Positions 32,733 through 40,850 of a stretch of DNA of 64,000 nt are shown here, in pieces. Position 1 is the first letter of the stretch. Every line of letters begins with the position of its first letter. This DNA is from Geobacteraceae bacterium (lineage in GTDB: Bacteria > Desulfobacterota > Desulfuromonadia > Geobacterales > Geobacteraceae). The position numbers and the translations under genes are program-made. The notes under the pieces were generated by a model. It saw only the letters and a list, made by a program, of their open reading frames with translations. It made no database searches and was not told the origin of the DNA. The stretch is taken from positions 1 through 64,000 of the forward strand of contig WSYB01000012.1 in the NCBI GenBank assembly GCA_009773645.1. Direction: 5' to 3'.

Positions 32733-35210
32733 CTAAAGATCGAGAATCGCCTTCCTTGCCATCTCCACAATCTCGCCGGCAGTCTCTCCCCTTAACTGAA
32801 GCGGTTTGTCGAAGGTGACCATCACTCTCCCCCTTTTCGGCCAGCGTGCTCCACGGGGAAAGACCTTTTCCAGCCCGGCTATTTTCACCGGCACGAGCGT
32901 CACTCCCAGCTCCCTGATCATGATGCCGACCCCCTGCTGAAAGGGGAGGAGCCTCCCGTCCCTGGAGCGCTCCCCTTCGGGAAAAACCAGAATGTTTATG
33001 CCGTGGTCAGCCAGCTTCCCCATGAACCGGAGGGCGCTGCGAAAGCCTCCCGTCTGCGGCAGGGGGAAGAGATTGAGCGCAATGGCGCCGTATTCATAGG
33101 TAAACCTCTTCCAGAGCTTCTGCCAGATGTTTTTATAGTTCTGGAAAAAGAACTCGGCCCAGGCTGCCGTGGCCGTATGGTAGCGGAATTCCCGCGGCAG
33201 GGCGAACATGATTGCCGGCTGGTCAAAGTAGCTGGTGTGGTTGGCGACAAAGAAAACCGGCCCGGCAAGACTCTCAAGATTTTCCGCCCCTTTTACCTCC
33301 AGTCTCACGAAACAGCGAAAGAGGGGGTAATGGATCAGAACGTCGCAAATCTTCCGGAACCCCCTTATCGGAGTGCTGTTGGTCCAGAACCTGAACCTTT
33401 CGCGGATTTCCGGTTTTTCCCGCCTCTCGATGATCTTTCGCAGGTCGGCCACCCTGGTCTGCGGACCGATCAGCGAGTCTTCCAGATCCAGACGGTATTC
33501 CTGCTCCAGATAGTTGACCAGTTCAAGTCGGGCGATGGAGGTAAGTCCCAGGTCCGTTACCAGGTACGACTCCTCCCTGACTTCACCGGGGGGATTGCCG
33601 GTCACCTGTGCAATGATGTTGATCAGCCTGTCCCCTGACACCTGGTCTGCACGCAGACCCTGGCCCGCCTTGATCTGCTCCTTCACCTTGAATTTCCGGA
33701 TTTTCAGGGTGGTGGTCTTCGGGAATTCCGCCTCCGGCCAGAGGGAGTGGCCGGTAATCTGATGGAGAGGATCGAGGCCCGTATTGGCCTCCCGGATGAT
33801 CTCCTCCGCAGCTCTTCCGCTTTCGTCCAGGAGCAGAACGGCATGCACTTCATCCCCCCCTCCCCTGTCCAGACCGATGACGCAGGATTCCCTGACCCCC
33901 TTGATCCTGTTCAGGACGTTTTCGATCTCGTCCGGATAGACGTTGACTCCGGCACCGGTGACGATCAGCTCCTTGCTTCTCCCCTTGATGCGCAGAGATC
34001 CCGACTGGTCCATCTCCCCCAGGTCTCCGGTACGGAACCAGCCGTCAGCGGTAAAGGCCTCGTGGGTCGCCTCCATGTTTTCATAGTAACCGGGAAATAT
34101 GTTTTCCCCCCTTGCCAGTATCTCGTTCCCCTCGAGTTTCAACTCCACCCCCGGCAGGGGAGTGCCGACCGTACCAATGACCTGCCGTTCCATGGTATTG
34201 GCGGCCAGCACCGGCGCGCACTCGGTCAGGCCGTACCCTTCAACCACCGTAAACCCCATGGCGTTCCAGAAACGGAAGAGATCGGGGTCGAGGGGAGCGC
34301 CGCCGGAGACAAACAGGGTAAAATGCCTGCCGAACTTACGCTGCACCGGAAAAAAGAGGAGCTTCCTCAGTGCCTGCGGAAATTTTTCTCCGACCGGAAG
34401 ACACGCGCGAAAGAGCCCTCCCAGGCGCTTCGCTTCCAATTCCCGCTCGATTGAGCCTCTCAGGAGTTGCAGCAGTCGCGGCACGGCGATCACGGCAAAA
34501 ATCTCCTCGCCATCCAGCGCCTCCATGATGGCCGATGGCTTGAGGGTGCGGAGATACACGATGGCGCTCCCACGAAAAAGCGGAGTGAAAAACCCTCCCA
34601 TCTGCTCAAACATGTGGGAAAGGGGCAAAAGCGAAAGAAATGTGAACTCAGGGGTGACGACCGGGATATGCCGATTTACCTGATGAAGGTTTGCCATGAG
34701 ATTTCTATGGGTGAGGATGACTCCTTTTGGGTTGCCGGTGGTGCCGGAGGTGTAGATAAGTTGGGCGATATCGTCAGGGGCGCTCTGTGCAATCTCCGGC
34801 AGGGGGCCGGCGTCGGAAAGGGAGTATTCCATATCCTCCATAAAGATAGACGGCGCCCCCACCATCCGCTCCAGTTTAAAGCGGCTCTGGATGACAAGCC
34901 GCGCCCCGGTCAGGCCGGAGATGGTCTCAGCCCGCTCCCGGCCCGACATGAAATCAACGGGAACCGCAATGGCTCCACGGGCAATGATTCCCCAGAACGC
35001 CACTCCCCACCAGGGGGAGTTCGGCCCCCAGAGGATCACCCGATCTCCCTTCCCGATCCCTTGGGTTGCCAGCCAGCCATTCATGCGCAGAGACAGATCA
35101 TGCAATTGGGCGTAGGAAAAGGGGAAACGGCGCACTCCGGTGCGGTATACCATGGCGGTCCTGGCGCCGCGTTCCTTGAAGGTGGCAAACAGATCGACTA
35201 GTGTCTGCAT
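32733..35210 (-). CDS. Acyl-CoA/ACP synthetase - ACP - acyltransferase fusion
   Basis: An 825-residue three-part protein. Residues 1-500 are an AMP-forming acyl-activating enzyme (YTSGTTGNPKGV, EGYGLTECAPVL, GWFRTGDLGE, LKIRKFK). Residues 510-590 look like an acyl carrier domain with DLGLTSIARLELV, where the serine is the phosphopantetheine site. The C-terminal 200 residues are a PlsC-type acyltransferase (NHTSYFDQ and FPEGERS). The architecture resembles Aas plus an embedded carrier, so it may activate free fatty acids, load them on its own carrier and transfer them to lysophospholipids or another acceptor. It may be membrane-attached through the acyltransferase part. Confidence 0.85.
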   Translation of the reverse strand: MQTLVDLFATFKERGARTAMVYRTGVRRFPFSYAQLHDLSLRMNGWLATQGIGKGDRVILWGPNSPWWGVAFWGIIARGAIAVPVDFMSGRERAETISGLTGARLVIQSRFKLERMVGAPSIFMEDMEYSLSDAGPLPEIAQSAPDDIAQLIYTSGTTGNPKGVILTHRNLMANLHQVNRHIPVVTPEFTFLSLLPLSHMFEQMGGFFTPLFRGSAIVYLRTLKPSAIMEALDGEEIFAVIAVPRLLQLLRGSIERELEAKRLGGLFRACLPVGEKFPQALRKLLFFPVQRKFGRHFTLFVSGGAPLDPDLFRFWNAMGFTVVEGYGLTECAPVLAANTMERQVIGTVGTPLPGVELKLEGNEILARGENIFPGYYENMEATHEAFTADGWFRTGDLGEMDQSGSLRIKGRSKELIVTGAGVNVYPDEIENVLNRIKGVRESCVIGLDRGGGDEVHAVLLLDESGRAAEEIIREANTGLDPLHQITGHSLWPEAEFPKTTTLKIRKFKVKEQIKAGQGLRADQVSGDRLINIIAQVTGNPPGEVREESYLVTDLGLTSIARLELVNYLEQEYRLDLEDSLIGPQTRVADLRKIIERREKPEIRERFRFWTNSTPIRGFRKICDVLIHYPLFRCFVRLEVKGAENLESLAGPVFFVANHTSYFDQPAIMFALPREFRYHTATAAWAEFFFQNYKNIWQKLWKRFTYEYGAIALNLFPLPQTGGFRSALRFMGKLADHGINILVFPEGERSRDGRLLPFQQGVGIMIRELGVTLVPVKIAGLEKVFPRGARWPKRGRVMVTFDKPLQLRGETAGEIVEMARKAILDL

Positions 35211-35421
35211 TCCGCTCCCCCGGCACTTGACAAGAGGCAGTTTAAAACAAAGGGTATGTATATCTCAAGGGAATGCCGGGGTTCCAGGTTTTCTTTACGT
35301 GCAGTCATGGTTGATATACCTGAAGTGAAACATGGAATTTTTCACAAAGTGTATCACACGTCTCGGGAAAAGCACCGGATTCACGGCTCCCAAAAACAAA
35401 CAGTGCCGCAGCGCAAACAGC

Positions 35422-35460
35422 AAAGGCTCAGCGAAATCAACCGCTGAGCCTTTGTTTTTA
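35422..35460. terminator. Rho-independent terminator
   Basis: AAAGGCTCAGCG (35422-35433) pairs perfectly with CGCTGAGCCTTT (35442-35453) and is followed on the plus strand by TTTTT. It also has an A run on the other side, so it may work for the minus-strand gene at 35486 as well. Confidence 0.75.
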
Positions 35461-35485
35461 GCACCGCTCTTGGATATTTTAAAAA

Positions 35486-35725
35486 TTAATCGTATGCGCT
35501 GTTAGCCTCCGCCCGGCAGGGTGGTAGCCTGAAGTCTCTGACTCCCATCCTTCTTTCCGGTCCAAAGTGTTCCTTCTCCGGTCCCCGGATAGGGTCTTTC
35601 CCGATTTTGACCCAGCCGCTGGAACGGCAAAACTCCACGATTCTACCGGTGTTAATGAGGTAATCAAGTTGGTAAGCTTCGACCATGTCATGGGTGCCGT
35701 CGTCATAAACTACCAGTATCAGCAT
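35486..35725 (-). CDS. Small conserved RSSGWV/GPERR protein (copy A)
   Basis: A 79-residue protein of unknown function. It shares with the gene at 42335 the pattern ILVxYxD, YxLDxLI, RSSGWVxIGxDPxRG and GPERR. The middle resembles a small beta-strand domain with an invariant tryptophan. It has no signal peptide. The ATG has an AGAGGG site. The C-terminal 15 residues (from RLPPC) differ from the paralogue. It looks like a family limited to this bacterial group; no partner gene is adjacent. Confidence 0.65.
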   Translation of the reverse strand: MLILVVYDDGTHDMVEAYQLDYLINTGRIVEFCRSSGWVKIGKDPIRGPEKEHFGPERRMGVRDFRLPPCRAEANSAYD

Positions 35726-35852
35726 TGCCCTCTTCCCCCGCCAAATATTAATTGCTTCTTATTATACCATGCATATTAATATTGTCTACGGTTATTGTGG
35801 GGAAGGACAAATTTTTTGAAAAAAACGGTCAGGAAATTATTGCCTGCGCGGC

Positions 35853-36446
35853 CTACTTGGCTATTACCCGGGTAAACTTGGCCAGATAATCAATCCCTGA
35901 CCAGATGGTGATGACAGTGGCGACCCAGAGGTAGAATATGCCGATGTTGTGCATGTTGACGTAAAGGTAGGGATTATCTATGCCAAAGAACCAGTGATAG
36001 TCGTAGTGGAGAAGAAGGCCCAGGATGGCAACGATCTGAAAAATGGTCTTGAATTTCCCAAGATTACTGGCTGGAATAACGATCCCCTCGGCGGAGGCAA
36101 TGCCGCGCAGGCCGGTTATGATGATCTCTCTCCCCAGAATCACCAGCACCATCCATGCAGGGACCCGACCGAAGGGGAGAATCATGATCAGCGCCGCCAT
36201 CACAATCAGCTTGTCGGCAATCGGATCGAGAAATTTTCCGAAAATCGTAACAATCCCCATACGGCGGGCCAGATAACCGTCCAGCCAGTCGGTCACGGAA
36301 GCGACGGCAAACAGTGCAGCAGCCCAGAAACCGGCATCTTTTGAAGGAGAAAGGAGCAGTACCGCCAGCAGAGGAATAGCGGCAATCCGCATCAGAGTCA
36401 GGATATTGGGGATGTTCCAGATGGGGCTTTTGGTTTCAGGGGACAT
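35853..36446 (-). CDS. pgsA: CDP-diacylglycerol-glycerol-3-phosphate phosphatidyltransferase
   Basis: A 197-residue integral membrane enzyme of phospholipid synthesis that makes phosphatidylglycerol phosphate. The CDP-alcohol phosphotransferase motif D-G-x2-A-R-x8-G-x3-D-x3-D is present as DWLDGYLARRMG then FGKFLDPIADK. About five to six transmembrane helices are visible. The ATG at 36446 starts the family-typical N-terminus (WNIPNILTLMRI); an upstream start would run into a repeat element. Confidence 0.92.
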   Translation of the reverse strand: MSPETKSPIWNIPNILTLMRIAAIPLLAVLLLSPSKDAGFWAAALFAVASVTDWLDGYLARRMGIVTIFGKFLDPIADKLIVMAALIMILPFGRVPAWMVLVILGREIIITGLRGIASAEGIVIPASNLGKFKTIFQIVAILGLLLHYDYHWFFGIDNPYLYVNMHNIGIFYLWVATVITIWSGIDYLAKFTRVIAK

Positions 36447-36462
36447 GGAACTTCCTAATTGT

Positions 36463-36589
36463 TGACGGCTTCGCAAAAAGTCCATCTGCTGTGTTGCGCT
36501 GCATCCTTCGTCACTGCGGCGTACCTGATGTACGCCTCATTCCTCAGGTTTTGCGCGCCTTGCACCTGGAGCTTTTTGCTGTGCCGTCA
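36463..36589. repeat. 127-bp palindromic element
   Basis: Ends are inverted TGACGGC (36463-36469) and GCCGTCA (36583-36589), extended by GCAAAAAGTCC against GGAGCTTTTTGC. A central hairpin GGCGTAC-ctgat-GTACGCC sits near the middle. Layout matches the element at 2609-2729. It lies between pgsA and the transglycosylase gene, both on the minus strand. Confidence 0.75.
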
Positions 36590-36604
36590 GAGTTGATGAG
36601 GAGA

Positions 36605-37207
36605 TCAATTGTTCTGGTACGTTTTTTGGTAACTCAATACCTTGGAGACATAATTGCGGGTCTCGTCATAGGGGGGAATCCCCCCGTACTGCGCCACTTT
36701 AGAGAGGCCGGCATTATAGGCGGCCAGCGCCATGGGTACGTCTCCCTTACAGGTATCCAGAAGAAACTTGAGATAACGGACACCGCCGCGGATATTCTCT
36801 TCCGGATCAAAGGTGTTGGACACCTTAAGCCCCTGGGCGGTTTTCGGCATCAGTTGCATGAGACCTCTGGCTCCCTTGGAGGAAACTGCATTGGGGTTAT
36901 AGGCGGATTCGGCATGGATGACCGCCTTGATCAGGGACTTGTCCACGCCGTACTGCTGGGCGCAGGAGTTGATGATCGGTTCGAATTCCTCAGGGTTTTT
37001 TACACAGCCTGCCAGCTTAAACGTGGTACGGAGCTTCTTTTCCTTCTTGATATCCCGCATGAATATCTTAAAGCGCCGGTCGGTGGGTGCGTCGGTAAAA
37101 TGGAGCACCCCCTCCCCGTCCTCGTATTTGTAGATATCGGCTGCTGCCGGCGCTGCAAGCACCATGATGACAATAAACAGAAAAAACCGTACCGGTTGCT
37201 TATTCAT
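36605..37207 (-). CDS. Lytic transglycosylase (SLT type) with signal peptide
   Basis: A 200-residue exported enzyme that cleaves peptidoglycan. Residues 1-23 are a signal peptide (FFLFIVIMVLAAPAAA). A short DUF4124-like segment (IYKYEDGEGVLHFTDAP) follows, then the SLT domain with catalytic Glu in AVIHAESAYNPNAVSS, GARGLMQLMPKTA and ALAAYNAG. A good -35/-10 pair lies upstream at 37267-37295. Confidence 0.9.
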   Translation of the reverse strand: MNKQPVRFFLFIVIMVLAAPAAADIYKYEDGEGVLHFTDAPTDRRFKIFMRDIKKEKKLRTTFKLAGCVKNPEEFEPIINSCAQQYGVDKSLIKAVIHAESAYNPNAVSSKGARGLMQLMPKTAQGLKVSNTFDPEENIRGGVRYLKFLLDTCKGDVPMALAAYNAGLSKVAQYGGIPPYDETRNYVSKVLSYQKTYQNN

Positions 37208-37266
37208 CGGTGAAAAAACCTCTCCGCATTTTTGTACGTAAGGAGACGCACAAAAATTTCATTCAA

Positions 37267-37295
37267 TTTATAGACTAATATAATCGACATTTCAA
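37267..37295 (-). promoter_or_regulatory. Candidate sigma-70 promoter for the transglycosylase
   Basis: On the minus strand TTGAAA (37295-37290) and TATAAA (37272-37267) are 17 bases apart, and transcription would start about 50 bases before the ATG. Confidence 0.5.
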
Positions 37296-37337
37296 GGGAT
37301 AAACTTAATTTTTTCTATGGCAACCTATGGAAATGCC

Positions 37338-37366
37338 TTGACAAAACGGCAGTTGGGGTAAATAAT
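37338..37366 (+). promoter_or_regulatory. Candidate sigma-70 promoter for nadB
   Basis: TTGACA at 37338-37343 and AATAAT at 37361-37366 are 17 bases apart, about 50 bases before the nadB start. Confidence 0.5.
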
Positions 37367-37417
37367 TCGGACTCTTTTCTCAGTAATCACTGCTTTTCAG
37401 GCATCATGGGGGATGAA

Positions 37418-39013
37418 ATGAAGGTAGAAAGTGATTTTCTGGTCATAGGTTCAGGCATTGCCGGCCTCTCCTTTGCACTGCGGGCGGCAAATCACGGCAG
37501 AGTCGCACTGGTAACCAAACGGGAGATTACGGAATCGGCCACGAATTACGCCCAGGGGGGAATAGCATCGGTCTTTTCTCAGGAAGACACCTTTGACGCC
37601 CATGTTGAAGACACACTGGTGGCCGGAGCCGGCATTTGTCATGAAGACGTGGTGAGGATGGTGGTGGAGGAGGGACCGCAGGTCATACGCAGCCTGATCG
37701 ACTGGGGAGTGCAGTTTACTACCAGCGGCGACTCCTACGACCTCACCCGCGAGGGGGGGCACAGCCAGCGGCGCATCCTCCATGCCGACGACGTGACCGG
37801 CCGTGAAATAGAAAGGGCTCTGGTGACGGCAGCCAGGGAAAACGGCAACATCGACATCTATGAGCACCATATAGCCGTTGACCTCATTACCGAGGCGAAG
37901 GTCATGCGCAGGCGACTCAACCCCAACCGCTGCCTCGGCGCCCATGTCCTGGACATACAGAGCGGCAGGGTCAAGACCTTTTCCGCCAAGATCACCCTGC
38001 TTGCCAGCGGCGGCGCCGGCAAGGTATACCTTTACACCTGCAACCCCGACGTGGCCACCGGTGACGGAGTGGCCATGGCCTATCGGGCCGGCGCCACTAT
38101 CGCCAATATGGAATTCATGCAGTTTCACCCCACTACTCTTTTTCACCCCCACGCAAAATCATTCCTCATCTCCGAGGCGGTCAGGGGCGAAGGGGCAATT
38201 CTGCGCCGCCGCGACGGCACGGCCTTCATGGAGAAATACCACAAACTCAAAGACCTCGCTCCCCGAGATATCGTGGCCCGTGCCATCGACAATGAGATGA
38301 AGACCTACGGCGACGACTGCGCTTATCTCGACATCACCCATAAAGAGCCGGAGTACGTAAGAAACCGCTTCCCCAACATCTATCAGACCTGCCTGGAATA
38401 CGGGCTGGACATGACGAAAGAACCGCTGCCGGTGGTGCCGGCAGCCCACTACCTGTGTGGAGGGGTGGCGGTCGATACACACGGCGAGACCGACATCAAG
38501 CACCTCTACGCCATCGGAGAAGTTGCCTTCACCGGGCTTCACGGCGCCAACCGGCTGGCAAGCAATTCGCTCCTTGAGGCTGCGGTCTACGCCGGCCGTG
38601 CTTACCAGCACGCGACGGAGCAACTGCAAAACGAGCGGTTTGTGTCCCCTGAAATACCGGAATGGGACGCCGGCACCGCTACCGACAGTGATGAGATGGT
38701 GGTGGTCTCCCAGAACTGGGATGAAATCCGCCGCTTCATGTGGAACTATGTGGGGATCGTCCGCTCCAACAAACGTCTGGAACGGGCCCTGCGCCGCATT
38801 AAACTGATTCAGGATGAGATTGAAGACTATTACTGGAACTTTACCATCACTTCTGATCTTATCGAACTCCGCAACATCTCCAACGTGGCCGAGCTTATCA
38901 TTCTGTGCGCCCAAAACCGTAAGGAATCCCGCGGGCTCCATTATACAATCGACTACCCGGAAAGGGATGATGTCCGCGAGAAAAAGGATACCTTCGTAAA
39001 AAAACAGTTTTGA
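37418..39013 (+). CDS. nadB: L-aspartate oxidase
   Basis: A 531-residue FAD enzyme that oxidises L-aspartate to iminoaspartate, the first step of NAD synthesis. Visible are the N-terminal dinucleotide fold DFLVIGSGIAGLSFALRA, the substrate region QGGIASVFSQEDTFDAHVEDT, SLIDWGVQF, REGGHSQRRILHADDVTG and the C-terminal GLHGANRLASNSLLEA. The helical C-terminal domain is present. I chose ATG 37418, preceded by GGGGGA. The chorismate mutase gene follows in the same direction; nadC lies about 24 kb away. Confidence 0.93.
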   Translation: MKVESDFLVIGSGIAGLSFALRAANHGRVALVTKREITESATNYAQGGIASVFSQEDTFDAHVEDTLVAGAGICHEDVVRMVVEEGPQVIRSLIDWGVQFTTSGDSYDLTREGGHSQRRILHADDVTGREIERALVTAARENGNIDIYEHHIAVDLITEAKVMRRRLNPNRCLGAHVLDIQSGRVKTFSAKITLLASGGAGKVYLYTCNPDVATGDGVAMAYRAGATIANMEFMQFHPTTLFHPHAKSFLISEAVRGEGAILRRRDGTAFMEKYHKLKDLAPRDIVARAIDNEMKTYGDDCAYLDITHKEPEYVRNRFPNIYQTCLEYGLDMTKEPLPVVPAAHYLCGGVAVDTHGETDIKHLYAIGEVAFTGLHGANRLASNSLLEAAVYAGRAYQHATEQLQNERFVSPEIPEWDAGTATDSDEMVVVSQNWDEIRRFMWNYVGIVRSNKRLERALRRIKLIQDEIEDYYWNFTITSDLIELRNISNVAELIILCAQNRKESRGLHYTIDYPERDDVREKKDTFVKKQF

Positions 39014-39060
39014 CCGGAGAGTTGGAACTCGACTCTCCACACTCCGATAACGAGGCTTTT

Positions 39061-39342
39061 ATGAACATTGAGGAATTGAGGCGGGAGATAGACCGGCTCG
39101 ACAACGAGCTGTTACGGATATTCAATGAACGGGCTGCTCTCGCCCTCAGGATAGGGGAGGTAAAAAAAGGGCTTTCGCTCCCCGTTTATGACCCCACCAG
39201 AGAAAAACGGATTTTCCAGCGGATGCGAGAGGAAAACCCCGGCCCGTTGGACGACCAGGCCATTGTCAGGCTGTTCGAGCGCGTTATCGATGAATCAAGA
39301 AGGCTGGAGCGGATCATGACCAGCAAAGAAGAAAATCAGTAG
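39061..39342 (+). CDS. Chorismate mutase (AroQ type)
   Basis: A 93-residue all-helical protein. IEELRREIDRLDNELLRIFNERAALALRIGEVKK gives the Arg and Lys residues of the active site; DQAIVRLFERVIDESRRLE completes the third helix. It converts chorismate to prephenate for Phe/Tyr synthesis. The ATG at 39061 has a GAGG site; the stop TAG is the first triplet of a palindromic repeat. A DAHP-synthase-like domain gene follows, which suggests joint control of the shikimate pathway. Confidence 0.88.
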   Translation: MNIEELRREIDRLDNELLRIFNERAALALRIGEVKKGLSLPVYDPTREKRIFQRMREENPGPLDDQAIVRLFERVIDESRRLERIMTSKEENQ

Positions 39343-39366
39343 GGGCGGGGTTACCCCGCCCCTACA
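39341..39366 (+). repeat. GTAGGGGC palindromic repeat (short copy 2)
   Basis: GTAGGGGCGGGG-tt-ACCCCGCCCCTAC is an almost perfect hairpin. It begins with the TAG stop of the chorismate mutase gene. The short form lacks the inner CAACC hairpin of the other copies. Confidence 0.75.
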
Positions 39367-39383
39367 TCAGGGGGGATTGCACA

Positions 39384-39593
39384 GTGTTGATAATCATGAA
39401 AAAGAGTGCCGATGAAGAGGCGCTGGATCATGTAAAAGAATTCCTGATAAACAGAAACTTCGACATTCACCAGTCAACCGGCGTCAATCGCATCATTATC
39501 GGCGTGATCGGTGACACGGAAACCCTCGACACCGGAGAACTCGAAGCAATGCCCGGCGTGCTGCAGATTATCAGAATCAATAAGGAGGAATGA
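39384..39593 (+). CDS. Free-standing DAHP-synthase N-terminal (FXD-like) domain
   Basis: A 69-residue protein that resembles the ferredoxin-like N-terminal domain of one class of DAHP synthases: LIIMKKSADEEALDHVKEFL, GVNRIIIGVIGDTETLD and EAMPGVLQIIRI. The catalytic barrel does not follow; the next gene is an HD-GYP protein on the other strand. The gene starts with GTG after a run of G bases. In DAHP synthases this domain controls feedback inhibition; alone it could regulate a DAHP synthase encoded elsewhere or pair with the adjacent chorismate mutase. Family call is reasonably firm, role is inferred. Confidence 0.7.
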   Translation: MLIIMKKSADEEALDHVKEFLINRNFDIHQSTGVNRIIIGVIGDTETLDTGELEAMPGVLQIIRINKEE

Positions 39594-39641
39594 CCGGCTT
39601 ACCGCAGGCCTCCGGAATAGCAGACCGGTAATCACAATCGC

Positions 39642-40832
39642 TTAACCGCTTTCCCCTGCCAAGCTTTCGTAAATTTTTTCGAAGATATGCTCGATCTTGA
39701 AAAACGTTGCCAATAGCACGGGATCAAAGTGGGCCAGGGGGTTAATCCTGTCATCACCTTCCTTGAAAACCCGCACCGCTTCAGCATGGCTTACAGGCCG
39801 CTTATAACTCCTTTTTGAACGCAGGGCATCGTAGACATCGGCAATCTTCACTATGCGGCCCGTCAGCGGGATGGCTTCCCCTTTAAGCTTATAGGGGTAA
39901 CCGCTCCCATCCCAGTTTTCATGATGGGCGATTGCAATATCCCTGGCAATCTGCAAACGGGGAGAATCTCCCAGTATCTTCTCGCCGTAAACCGGATGCA
40001 ACATGATAACATCCATTTCTTCCCGAGTAAGTGCCCCCTCCTTTAACAGGATGGAAACCGGCACTTTGATTTTCCCCACATCATGCATCTGCGCCGAGAA
40101 CGAGACGGCATCCACAAAATCGACGGGAAGCCCGGTATTGGCAGCCAGCGCCCCGGCATAACGGTTGACCCTCTGGATGTGCTTGCCGGTACCCTCTTCA
40201 GCCGCTTCACAGGCCCTGGCCAGTGCTTCGATGGTGTATAGGAAGGCTTTCTCCGTCTCACGCACCTCGTCGGAGAGGGTCACCAGCGAACCGATCACCA
40301 CCGCCAGGCTGCGAAGCACATCCGCGTCGTAGTTAGTTGCCCGGCCGTGATAGTTAAAGGCGATTATGGTGCCGGGAGCTTCCCCGCTTATCCGGTAGAT
40401 GATGAAGTTCCTGATCGGCGCCCCCACCGCCGCCTTGATACCGGGGTGAAAATTAGCCTGGTAATCTTCCACGCTCTCGCAGCCGTCGGCCCAGTTCGAA
40501 GCTACCACATCGGTCTGGGCCCCCGTCTGAGCAAGACTTACGGCATAATTCGACAACGGGTCGATGGATATCTCTTCCGATCTCTCGACTACCTCCCCTT
40601 CCTTTAAATGAAAGAGACGACCGCGACGGATGGTGCCGTCCTTCTCCTGAAAAACGATGAAAATGCTGGCTGGGCCGCGCCTTCCCTTCCCCCCCAGAAC
40701 CTTTTGCAGGGCCTCCACATAAAGCTCTTCACCGGTGAACCTTTTGCAGCAGATATTCTGCAGGGTATCATCGGTCAAACGAATCAACGCCTGGGTCTGC
40801 TGCAGAGACATCTCACAGAGTTCCGAAGACAT
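39642..40832 (-). CDS. GAF-like/HD-GYP domain cyclic-di-GMP phosphodiesterase
   Basis: A 396-residue cytoplasmic protein. The first 200 residues look like a GAF-type sensor. Residues 205-370 are an HD-GYP domain: AQMHDVGKIKVP (HD motif), HPVYGEKIL and HHENWDGSGYPYKLKG (GYP motif), IVKIADVYDAL. HD-GYP proteins hydrolyse cyclic dinucleotides. The HD and GYP residues are intact, so activity is likely. It has no response-regulator domain. Confidence 0.88.
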   Translation of the reverse strand: MSSELCEMSLQQTQALIRLTDDTLQNICCKRFTGEELYVEALQKVLGGKGRRGPASIFIVFQEKDGTIRRGRLFHLKEGEVVERSEEISIDPLSNYAVSLAQTGAQTDVVASNWADGCESVEDYQANFHPGIKAAVGAPIRNFIIYRISGEAPGTIIAFNYHGRATNYDADVLRSLAVVIGSLVTLSDEVRETEKAFLYTIEALARACEAAEEGTGKHIQRVNRYAGALAANTGLPVDFVDAVSFSAQMHDVGKIKVPVSILLKEGALTREEMDVIMLHPVYGEKILGDSPRLQIARDIAIAHHENWDGSGYPYKLKGEAIPLTGRIVKIADVYDALRSKRSYKRPVSHAEAVRVFKEGDDRINPLAHFDPVLLATFFKIEHIFEKIYESLAGESG

Positions 40833-40850
40833 AGTGCGCGCACTCCTTTT

